In this document: piece after piece, positions 1-5,213 of the stretch | Position numbering within the stretch: position 1 is the first letter of the stretch | Layout of the letters: the number at the start of each line of letters is the position of its first letter | Source of the DNA: Gammaproteobacteria bacterium | GTDB lineage: Bacteria > Pseudomonadota > Gammaproteobacteria > Granulosicoccales > Granulosicoccaceae | DNA length: 5,371 nt | Direction of reading: 5' to 3' | Assembly (NCBI GenBank): GCA_020444765.1 | Contig: JAGRHW010000255.1 | Coordinates: forward strand, 1-5,371 | The notes under the pieces: model-generated | Databases searched by the model: none | Told to the model about the DNA's origin: nothing | What the model saw: the letters and a program-made list of their open reading frames with translations, nothing else | Made by a program: the position numbers and the translations under genes

Positions 1-362
1 GTATTGGGATACACCTCCAGCCATTCACTCAGATGTGGCAGGACGATATTGGAGGCGAAACGGCTGGGCATATCGATTCTGATTGCGCCGCGGACCGCAT
101 CGCTGTCGTACTGAAACTGGCTCTCCAGCGCGTCCAGTTCGTCCAGAATCGTACGGCATTGCGACAGATAGCTTGCGCCGTCCTGAGTCAGGGTGACGCT
201 GCGAGTGCTGCGGTGAAACAGCCGCGTGCCGAGGCGTTTTTCCAACGACTGAATAGCTGCGGAGATACTGGATTTGGGCAAGCCCAGCAATTCCGCCGCC
301 TGGGTGAAACTGCGGGTTTCGGCAACCAGTAAAAAACGCTGCATCGCTTCGAATTTATCCAT
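1..362 (-). CDS. LysR-family transcriptional regulator, N-terminal part (runs off the window)
   Basis: Read on the minus strand from ATG at 362-360, this open frame runs about 120 codons to the window edge without a stop. It begins MDKFEAMQRFLLVAETRSFT and continues with a winged helix-turn-helix (residues about 1-60: AAELLGLPKSSISAAIQSLEKRLGTRLF in segments, then HRSTRSVTLTQDG), the LysR-type signature. From about residue 90 (RGAIRIDMPSRFA) the linker passes into the effector-binding domain, most of which lies outside the window. LysR-type regulators are cytoplasmic DNA-binding proteins that typically control a divergent neighbour and themselves; here the neighbour is the SDR gene at 479. 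The inducer cannot be told from this part. The Shine-Dalgarno site is weak, but the start fits the usual distance to the HTH. Family assignment is secure; the target is inference. Confidence 0.95.
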   Translation of the reverse strand, partial: MDKFEAMQRFLLVAETRSFTQAAELLGLPKSSISAAIQSLEKRLGTRLFHRSTRSVTLTQDGASYLSQCRTILDELDALESQFQYDSDAVRGAIRIDMPSRFASNIVLPHLSEWLEVYPN

Positions 363-373
363 TTCGCCCGGCC

Positions 374-396
374 ATTGTTCGTTTTATACAAACAAT
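374..396. promoter_or_regulatory. Probable LysR box between the divergent regulator and SDR genes
   Basis: ATTGTT (374-379) and AACAAT (391-396) form a perfect 6-bp inverted repeat around an 11-bp AT-rich spacer. This gives exactly the T-N11-A dyad recognised by LysR-family proteins (T379, A391). Two further inner pairs, 381/389 and 382/388, extend the symmetry. It lies just upstream of the regulator start and 83 bp before the SDR start, so it could serve autoregulation and control of the SDR. A second AACAATA at 424-430 repeats the right half-site 33 bp downstream, about three helical turns, and may be an activation half-site. Core promoter elements were not convincing. Confidence 0.65.
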
Positions 397-478
397 ATTA
401 TCAGTTTTAGCCTGTTTAAGACTAACAATAAAGCCTCTATTCTTGCCCAGAACGAGTGATCCGACAGGAGGATTAAAA

Positions 479-1234
479 ATGAGCAAATTAGCATTGATTA
501 CCGGTGGAAGCCGTGGCCTTGGCAGAAACAGCGCCTTGAAACTCGCCGAAAAAGGCATGGATGTGATCGTGACGTATCACAGCAATCAAGCGGCGGCCGA
601 AGAAGTCGTGGAAACGCTCGGAAAGGCCGGGCGCAAAGGTGCGGCACTGCCGCTGGATACCGGCGATTGCGCGAGCTTCGCGGGGTTTGCGGAAAATCTG
701 CAAACAGTGCTCAAGACTGAGTTTGAGCGTGATTCGATTGATTTTCTGGTTAATAATGCAGGCATGGGTATTCACGCGCTGTTTGCCGAGACCAGCGAAG
801 CGCAGTTTGACGCCCTGATGAGCGTACACCTGAAAGGACCTTTTTTTCTAACACAGCAACTTTTACCCCTGATTAAAAGCGGCGGGCGGATCATTAATAT
901 TTCATCCGGGCTGACGCGCTTCAGTCTGCCGGGCTACTGCGCCTATGCGATGATGAAAGGCGGGGTGGAAGTGATGACACGTTACCTCGCGAAAGAACTC
1001 GGCGAGCGGCAAATCCGCGTCAACACGCTTGCACCGGGTGCGATTGAAACAGATTTCGGTGGCGGCGCGGTGCGGGACAATGCCGAGCTGAATCAGCAAA
1101 TCGCCGGCCTGACCGCGCTCGGCAGAGCCGGGCTGCCGGACGATATCGGTGATGCAGTTGCGTTATTGCTGAGCGATGAAGCCGGCTGGATCACCGCGCA
1201 AAGAATCGAGGCCTCCGGTGGCATGTTCGTGTAA
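479..1234 (+). CDS. Classical SDR-family NAD(P)-dependent oxidoreductase
   Basis: A 251-residue cytoplasmic enzyme, the normal length for classical short-chain dehydrogenases/reductases. Visible motifs are the cofactor-binding TGGSRGLG at residues 8-15, NNAG at 92-95, the catalytic Ser143 in IISS-type context (ISSG), and Tyr156/Lys160 in YAMMK. NTLAPGAIETDF follows the active site as in the FabG-like group, and the end GWITAQRIEASGGMFV matches the family. An aromatic and polar stretch after the second strand (TYHSN) suggests NADP(H), by inference. The start at 479 is preferred over an in-frame ATG at 443 because AGGAGGA (466-472) sits 6 nt before it and the Rossmann motif then begins at the usual place. 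The substrate cannot be predicted. Divergent transcription from a LysR gene with a shared LysR box suggests control by that regulator. Confidence 0.95.
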   Translation: MSKLALITGGSRGLGRNSALKLAEKGMDVIVTYHSNQAAAEEVVETLGKAGRKGAALPLDTGDCASFAGFAENLQTVLKTEFERDSIDFLVNNAGMGIHALFAETSEAQFDALMSVHLKGPFFLTQQLLPLIKSGGRIINISSGLTRFSLPGYCAYAMMKGGVEVMTRYLAKELGERQIRVNTLAPGAIETDFGGGAVRDNAELNQQIAGLTALGRAGLPDDIGDAVALLLSDEAGWITAQRIEASGGMFV

Positions 1235-1253
1235 GGTCGCTTTCCGGTCAGCG

Positions 1254-1278
1254 CCGCGGGGAATTCCGAATTCCGCGG
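1254..1278 (+). terminator. GC-rich hairpin downstream of the SDR gene
   Basis: CCGC (1254-1257) plus GGAATT (1260-1265) pair with AATTCC (1269-1274) plus GCGG (1275-1278). This gives a 10-bp stem with a 2-nt bulge and a 3-nt loop, starting 20 nt after the SDR stop. There is no following T-run, so intrinsic termination is uncertain. It overlaps the outer end of the neighbouring repeat element, which may be its origin. It contains a tandem heptamer GAATTCC x2 (1261-1274). Confidence 0.35.
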
Positions 1279-1556
1279 ACAGTTTACGCAATTAGTCGGG
1301 ACTGCTAACCTGTGTAGGTCAACACTGAATAATCGTTCAAGGAGAGAACCAGGCGAAACCGGATTGACGACTGTGATCAGTACCTGCAGTCGGGAGAAAT
1401 CATGTCAGATATTGATTGCATCCGCATAACTCTAGAACTGGAAGGCCGTTGGGTATAGTGATTTTATTGAAACGCGTGAAGTACTGACAGGCAGAGATTT
1501 GAAGGTGCGGAACCTGGTCCTAAGCCAATGATTAAGTAAACTGTCCCCGGATTCCC
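1261..1556. mobile_element. MITE-like or REP-associated element remnant with imperfect terminal inverted repeats
   Basis: TCCGCGGACAGTTTAC (1272-1287) reappears in inverted orientation as GTAAACTGTCCCCGGA (1536-1551), 15 of 16 bases matching. Weaker similarity continues on both sides (ends near 1267 and 1556; CAATTA versus TAATCA inside). The enclosed segment of about 0.3 kb has no transposase and no long open frame. Short termini with a GGGGACAGTTTAC core resemble sequences I recall flanking REP-associated/IS200-like transposases in proteobacteria, but this is from memory and not checked. The sequence shows the inverted termini directly; that it moves or moved as a unit is inference. It fills most of the 1235-1611 gap. 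Confidence 0.45.
1488..1554 (+). repeat. 67-bp direct repeat, left copy
   Basis: This segment matches 5147-5213 in the same orientation at 64 of 67 positions. The three differences are all G here versus A there (1496, 1501, 1510). The core from 1511 to 1554 is identical. It contains a small conserved stem-loop AGGT-GCGGA-ACCT (1503-1513 region) and ends in the GTAAACTGTCCCCGGATTC terminus shared with the inverted-repeat element. It lies just before the response regulator gene, so the two copies bracket the four-gene cassette. Confidence 0.9.
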
Positions 1557-1589
1557 TATGTGTATCGTATAGAGAAAAAAGGAAGTCAC

Positions 1590-1610
1590 ATGATCTTTTC
1601 CGAACAATAG
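1590..1610 (+). other. Possible 6-codon leader ORF or displaced start of the response regulator
   Basis: AAGGA (1579-1583) lies 6 nt upstream of ATG at 1590, the best ribosome binding site in this area. The frame reads MIFSEQ and stops at TAG 1608-1610, one base before the GTG (1612) of the response regulator. Two readings fit. One is a short leader whose termination couples translation to the GTG start. The other is that ATG 1590 was the regulator start and a one-base change, for example in the T4 run at 1596-1599, put it out of frame. Confidence 0.35.
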
Positions 1611-1611
1611 A

Positions 1612-2235
1612 GTGATCGAGAAACTACCTAACTATCCCGTCTATCTTGTCGACGACGATGAGGCGGTTCGTACGGCATTACAGCTGTTGCTGAAAACCGC
1701 TGATATTTCCGCGCAGTTGTTCGGCGACCCGCGGCAATTCTTGGCATCGCTGAATACACTTTCTCCCGGTTGCATTATCCTGGATATCAGGATGCCGATG
1801 ATATCGGGGTTTAAACTTCAGGAACGGTTGTCCGAACATCAAATTACCTGGCCGGTTATAGTTATAAGTGGTCATGGTGATATTGAAGCCTGCAGAAAGG
1901 CCTTCAAAAATGGTGCTATAGATTATTTGAGCAAACCGATTGATGAGCAGGACTTGATCGACTCTGTTCAAAAAGGATTCGAATCTCTGGAAAAGTCGCA
2001 ATTACTGTTAGCGGAGCGAAAAGAGTTAAATGAGCTTATCAGCAAATTGACCAAAAGAGAAAGCCAGGTATTTGATTTGGTAGCCCGGGGCTTTTCCACT
2101 AAAGAATGCGCTGACGCCTTGTCGTTGTCGCCACGTACGGTCGAAACGCATCGCGCGCATATTGCTTCAAAACTTGGTACAAACTCGGTAGCCGAACTCG
2201 CTCGGATAGCCAGCGAATGCGGGAAAACTCAGTAG
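1612..2235 (+). CDS. FixJ-type two-component response regulator (REC + LuxR HTH)
   Basis: A 207-residue cytoplasmic transcription factor. The receiver domain (about 8-122) has the acidic pocket Asp14-16 in YLVDDDEAV, phospho-acceptor Asp58 in IILDIRMP, Ser86 in VIVISGHGD, and Lys108-Pro109 in YLSKPI. A coiled linker (about 122-145) leads to a LuxR/FixJ helix-turn-helix (about 146-203: LTKRESQVFDLVARGFSTKE, then LSLSPRTVETHRAHIASKLG). Domain order and length match FixJ/TodT/StyR regulators. GTG 1612 is the only plausible start: an in-frame TGA lies at 1591-1593, no ATG intervenes, and nine residues before the first strand is normal. No Shine-Dalgarno precedes it, suggesting coupling to the leader at 1590. 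The probable partner is the FixL-like kinase at 3617. Likely targets are its own operon or neighbouring genes, by inference. Confidence 0.95.
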   Translation: MIEKLPNYPVYLVDDDEAVRTALQLLLKTADISAQLFGDPRQFLASLNTLSPGCIILDIRMPMISGFKLQERLSEHQITWPVIVISGHGDIEACRKAFKNGAIDYLSKPIDEQDLIDSVQKGFESLEKSQLLLAERKELNELISKLTKRESQVFDLVARGFSTKECADALSLSPRTVETHRAHIASKLGTNSVAELARIASECGKTQ

Positions 2236-2287
2236 TTTTACTGATAATTCTCAGGTTTTCCACGAATACCGCCATCCTGTGTAATCC

Positions 2288-2331
2288 CTTATGTTGTTGT
2301 TTCCAATCAATGAAGGAAACAATGACATGAG
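2288..2331 (+). promoter_or_regulatory. RNA hairpin predicted to bury the RBS and start codon of the HbpS-like gene
   Basis: Bases 2288-2304 can pair with 2315-2331 as an uninterrupted 17-bp RNA helix (14 Watson-Crick pairs and three G-U: 2290/2329, 2295/2324, 2296/2323) closing a 10-nt loop. The 3' arm holds GGA of the Shine-Dalgarno AAGGA (2313-2317) and the whole AUG at 2327-2329. Such a structure would hinder initiation unless opened by temperature, a protein, or ribosomes arriving from the regulator gene that ends 52 nt upstream. The pairing is read directly; function is inference. If ATG 2291 were the real start, the helix would lie inside the coding region. Confidence 0.5.
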
Positions 2332-2830
2332 CTTAAATCGAAATAAACTTACTACCTTTCTGGCTGTCTTACTGACAGCGTGTGCGCCTCTTTCAGCCAG
2401 TTCGCAGGATCTTCCCGCCGCTCCGTATTTACCGCTGAAGCTTGCTCAAAAAGCCGCCTCGGCGGCAATGGAAAAATGCCAGGCAGAAGGACAAAAGGTA
2501 AGCGTAGCGGTCGTTGATCGTAGTGGTGCAACCAAAGTCTTACTCAAAGCCGATGGCTCCGGCCCTCATACCGTCGGTAGCAGTACCGGTAAAGCCTTTA
2601 CCTCCGCCAGCATGGGTCGAGATACACAGGGCTTAGCAAACTTCATGAAAGACCATCGGGAACTGGACGGTCTACGCGATATGGATTCCCGATTAGTGAT
2701 ACTCGCTGGTGGTCTCCCGATAAAACTGCAAGGCGCGTTAATCGGCGGTATCGGTGTCGGTGGAGCACCGTCTGGCGCTATTGATGAAGATTGTGCAAGA
2801 GCAGGATTGGCTGCAATTGGCGCTGAGTAA
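2327..2830 (+). CDS. Exported GlcG/HbpS-family (DUF336) heme-binding-like protein
   Basis: A 167-residue protein with an N-terminal export signal: basic start MSLNRNK, hydrophobic LTTFLAVLL, then LTAC at 16-19, which fits a lipobox (lipidated Cys19). Cleavage by signal peptidase I near ASS-Q27 is the alternative. The remainder is a GlcG/HbpS (DUF336) domain: LKLAQKAASAAMEKC, VSVAVVDRSGATKVL, GKAFTSASMGRDT, the glycine-rich ILAGGLPIK and GGIGVGGAP, and a C-terminal DEDCARAGL. The best studied member, Streptomyces HbpS, is an extracellular heme-binding octamer that modulates the sensor kinase SenS. Membership is clear; heme binding is not shown by the sequence. Start 2327 is preferred over ATG 2291 because AAGGA (2313-2317) is 9 nt upstream and the signal peptide begins normally. 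It lies between a response regulator and, further on, a kinase. Confidence 0.9.
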   Translation: MSLNRNKLTTFLAVLLTACAPLSASSQDLPAAPYLPLKLAQKAASAAMEKCQAEGQKVSVAVVDRSGATKVLLKADGSGPHTVGSSTGKAFTSASMGRDTQGLANFMKDHRELDGLRDMDSRLVILAGGLPIKLQGALIGGIGVGGAPSGAIDEDCARAGLAAIGAE

Positions 2831-2839
2831 GATTGTTGG

Positions 2840-2880
2840 GTCCACGCTGTGAATAGAGCGTGGACTCTCAATCCAGAGTC
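2840..2880 (+). promoter_or_regulatory. Two mutually exclusive hairpins between the HbpS-like and ankyrin genes
   Basis: GTCCACGCT (2840-2848) pairs perfectly with AGCGTGGAC (2857-2865) around an 8-nt loop. GACTCT (2863-2868) pairs with AGAGTC (2875-2880) around a 6-nt loop. The two stems share 2863-2865, so they compete. Neither is followed by a T-run, so a simple intrinsic terminator is unlikely. RNA processing, differential stability of the upstream message, or attenuation before the ankyrin start (RBS 2889-2894) are possible. The stems are read directly; the role is inference. Confidence 0.4.
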
Positions 2881-2899
2881 GTACTATTGGAAGGTTATT

Positions 2900-3598
2900 A
2901 TGAAAGAGACAAACCGCAAACTCACTATGATATTCGGACTTGCACTATTACTCGTGACGGCTTCTCGCATCACAATTGCTCAGAGTGCTCCGTCACTGAG
3001 TGAAATTTCTAACTACGACGGGTTACATAAAGCCGCGCATCAAAATGATATTGATAGTATCTTAGCGCTCGTTAAGGCTGGAGCGGACATTGAAGCGCGG
3101 GATGACTCTGGTAGAACACCTGTCATCATTGCCGCTTTTGCCTCGCATGATGAAAGTGTTGAGGCATTAGCGAAGGCCGGCGCGGACATGAACGCACTAG
3201 ACTCCCGCGCCTACGACATCGTCACCATTGCCGCAGTTGCAAACGATGTGGAAATGCTCGACCTGGCGCTGGAATTAGGTGCAAACTCAGGCAATATTAC
3301 CAGCCCATACGACGGTACCGCGTTGATTGCAGCCGCCCATCTCGGTCACCATGCCGTCGTAGAGCGCTTGATCAGAGCCAAGGCGCCTTTGAATCATATC
3401 AATAATCTGGGATGGACAGCGCTTATCGAAGCGGTAGTGCTCGGCGATGGAGGCGCGGATCATATCGAAACGGTGAGGTTATTGTTGGATGCTGACGCTG
3501 ATCGAACGATTGGTGATCGCCAGGGCGTTACGCCGCTGGAGCATGCGAAATCACGAGGTTATATCGACATGGTTCGCCTTCTCGAAAACGATTCCTGA
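2900..3598 (+). CDS. Exported ankyrin-repeat protein
   Basis: A 232-residue protein with a signal peptide (MKETNRKLTMIFGLALLLVT, likely cleaved after TIA at 27) followed by about five or six ankyrin repeats over residues 39-229. Repeat hallmarks are GLHKAAHQNDIDSILALVKA, GADIEARDDSGRTPVIIAA, DGTALIAAAHLGHHAVVERL, LGWTALIEAVVLGDGG and GVTPLEHAKSRGYIDMVRLL. No other domain is visible, so it is probably a periplasmic protein-protein interaction scaffold. Start 2900 has GGAAGG (2889-2894) 5 nt upstream and gives a clean signal peptide; an in-frame GTG at 2849 would add 17 residues before it and lies in the hairpin loop. It sits 69 nt after the HbpS-like gene and 18 nt before the kinase, consistent with one operon. 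Its partner may be the HbpS-like protein or the kinase ectodomain (inference). Periplasmic ankyrin proteins near catalases are known to aid oxidative-stress defence. Confidence 0.9.
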   Translation: MKETNRKLTMIFGLALLLVTASRITIAQSAPSLSEISNYDGLHKAAHQNDIDSILALVKAGADIEARDDSGRTPVIIAAFASHDESVEALAKAGADMNALDSRAYDIVTIAAVANDVEMLDLALELGANSGNITSPYDGTALIAAAHLGHHAVVERLIRAKAPLNHINNLGWTALIEAVVLGDGGADHIETVRLLLDADADRTIGDRQGVTPLEHAKSRGYIDMVRLLENDS

Positions 3599-3616
3599 CT
3601 ATTTAGCTGAGCGCCA

Positions 3617-5161
3617 GTGAAATCAAAAACGCTGTTATTGGGTTGGATTGGAGCAAGTATTCTCTATACCGTCTCGTTGGCACTGATTCAAAGAAATGAG
3701 ATAGCAAAGGAACTGGGGATCAAGAGCGCCGTACTGACGCAACAAGTTTCCCAAAGAGTCGATCAGCACGATGCCCACCTCACCGGTTTGTCGGCACTGG
3801 CGATATCGGGGCAGGAACCGAACGCGGCATTGTTTCTCGAAGTTGTCAGTGGAATAAAACAGTTTTACCCCAGAATAACGGCAGTTGACCTGGTATCCCT
3901 GCGGACAATCTCTGATGTCATTACATCCAGGGATGGGATATCGGATACCCATGCCTTGCACAGCGCCATTCAGGGAGCCGCACAACGATCAACGGGCTCA
4001 CTGGAACTAATGATTTCTCCACAGCATGATGATCGATATCTGATTATCAAACGTGTGCCGAACTCCGATGCGGCTCGCTTTGCTTTGTCGTTTGAAATTG
4101 ATACTTCGCGGCTGGTCGATATCGACCCGGCGTTCTGGCTAAAGAACAACGTCGAACTGCTGGTATCCTTACCGAGCGGAACACACCTGGGTCAGTTTAC
4201 GGATCAGCGGCAGAATCGATCATCCTTATTGTTTCAACCATTGACGGTTACCAATACATTGCAAAGCCGAACTCAACCGCTGACTCTTTCCACGACTGTC
4301 CATGTCAGCGCCAATGAATTATTCCCCGTCGGCCCGTTAGTAGTGGGGATAATTGCAATTGGTTTGATCTTGCTGCTTTTAAAGACAATATTGAGTCTCT
4401 ATGCGAAGTCCAGGCAAGCAGAAAAGCGAGCGCGTCTGGGAGAACACGAAGCCAGAATTTCACACGCCTCCAGAGTCAACTCGCTCGGGGAATTATCCTC
4501 CGGCATTGCTCACGAACTGACACAGCCGCTGACGGCAATATTGAGCCAGAGTCAAGCCGGTTTACGCCTGATCAGGCATCACCGCGAGCCTGATAAAACC
4601 GTTGTCGACATACTGAATGCCAACGTCATTCAGGCGAAGAGAGCATCCAATATTCTCGCCCGGCTAAGGAATTGGACCAAACACTCGCCGGAGTCCCTGG
4701 TATCGGTTGGCGTTAACCTGTGCGTTCAAAATGTGCTCCTGCTTCTTGATGCCGAATTTAAAAGATTATCCGTCGACTTAACGATAGAACTCACCCCGGC
4801 TGATCCCTGCGTTATGTGTGACCCTGTTGAGTTTGAGCAGGTAGTCTTTAATCTCACTCGAAACGCACTGGACAAACAGCCAACAAACGATAATGAGCGG
4901 TTATCCGTCACGATAACTACGGCAGTGTCGGGCAATCAGGTGGTACTGAGCATAAAAGATGACGGAGAACCGGTAGAAGATAAAATGTTGGATCGAATAT
5001 TTGAACCGTTCATCACAGCCAAGGATAACGGTATGGGGCTTGGTTTAGCGCTGTGTGACCGTATAGTGAGTCGAATGGAAGGTAATATTGACATTTCAAA
5101 TATTGAAGATGGTGTAATCGCGCGCGTCACGCTGCCCATACATGTTCAGGCAGAAATTTAA
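3617..5161 (+). CDS. Membrane sensor histidine kinase with periplasmic sensor region (FixL/NtrB-like core)
   Basis: A 514-residue inner-membrane kinase. TM1 is about 5-25 and TM2 about 239-260, enclosing roughly 210 periplasmic residues with no motif I recognise; the layout suits a CHASE- or PDC-like sensor fold. After a short helical linker (SRQAEKRARLGEHEARISHA) come HisKA with the phospho-acceptor His299 in SSGIAHELTQPL, and HATPase_c with the N box (FNLTRNALDK, Asn412 and Asn416), G1 (DDGEP, Asp448), F box (FEPFITAK) and G2 (GMGLGLAL, 472-479). The second glycine of G1 is Pro452, a change I recall in some FixL-like kinases. There is no PAS, HAMP or receiver domain. It probably phosphorylates Asp58 of the FixJ-type regulator at 1612. 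GTG 3617 is the only start after the in-frame stop at 3608 that keeps TM1; the RBS is poor, so coupling to the ankyrin gene 18 nt upstream is likely. Its last codons and stop lie in a repeat. Confidence 0.95.
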   Translation: MKSKTLLLGWIGASILYTVSLALIQRNEIAKELGIKSAVLTQQVSQRVDQHDAHLTGLSALAISGQEPNAALFLEVVSGIKQFYPRITAVDLVSLRTISDVITSRDGISDTHALHSAIQGAAQRSTGSLELMISPQHDDRYLIIKRVPNSDAARFALSFEIDTSRLVDIDPAFWLKNNVELLVSLPSGTHLGQFTDQRQNRSSLLFQPLTVTNTLQSRTQPLTLSTTVHVSANELFPVGPLVVGIIAIGLILLLLKTILSLYAKSRQAEKRARLGEHEARISHASRVNSLGELSSGIAHELTQPLTAILSQSQAGLRLIRHHREPDKTVVDILNANVIQAKRASNILARLRNWTKHSPESLVSVGVNLCVQNVLLLLDAEFKRLSVDLTIELTPADPCVMCDPVEFEQVVFNLTRNALDKQPTNDNERLSVTITTAVSGNQVVLSIKDDGEPVEDKMLDRIFEPFITAKDNGMGLGLALCDRIVSRMEGNIDISNIEDGVIARVTLPIHVQAEI

Positions 5162-5213
5162 AGGTGCGAAACCTGGTCCTAAGCCAATGATTAAGTAAAC
5201 TGTCCCCGGATTC
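5147..5213 (+). repeat. 67-bp direct repeat, right copy
   Basis: This is the second copy of 1488-1554, same orientation, 64 of 67 identical, 3,659 bp away. It begins inside the kinase gene: its first 15 bases encode the last residues Gln-Ala-Glu-Ile and the stop TAA (5159-5161). The left copy could read the same four residues followed by TGA. Its end CCCCGGATTC runs directly into the heptamer array. No inverted partner of its GTAAACTGTCCCCGGA terminus is seen between here and the window end. Confidence 0.9.

Noticed and set aside
33..332. Plus-strand open frame of 99 codons at the left end.
   Set aside because: It is the antisense shadow of the LysR gene, whose minus-strand translation has clear helix-turn-helix motifs.
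443..478. Upstream ATG at 443 as the start of the SDR gene.
   Set aside because: The 12 extra residues read through the AGGAGGA ribosome binding site and precede a start at 479 that matches the family's usual N-terminus.
1402..1458. An 18-codon open frame (MSDIDCIRITLELEGRWV) with a modest GGGAG upstream at 1392-1396, inside the repeat-rich gap.
   Set aside because: It is very short, has no recognisable family, and lies within the putative element. A neighbouring frame carries on to about 1530, but nothing in it resembles a known protein, so I do not call a gene or pseudogene.
1555..1589. TATAGA at 1568-1573 as a -10 box for the cassette.
   Set aside because: No acceptable -35 element lies 16-18 bp upstream, so the promoter was not annotated.
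2222..2261. Inverted repeat GGAAAAC/GTTTTCC with a nested CAGTA/TACTG at the end of the response regulator, as a terminator.
   Set aside because: The outer stem is AT-rich, separated by a 26-nt interior, partly inside the coding region and not followed by a T-run. Readthrough to the next gene fits the cassette better.
4948..4990. Degenerate, possibly inactive kinase because the G1 box reads DDGEP rather than DxGxG.
   Set aside because: His299, the N box, F box and G2 box are intact, and as far as I recall proline at this G1 position occurs in FixL-like kinases, so activity is likely.
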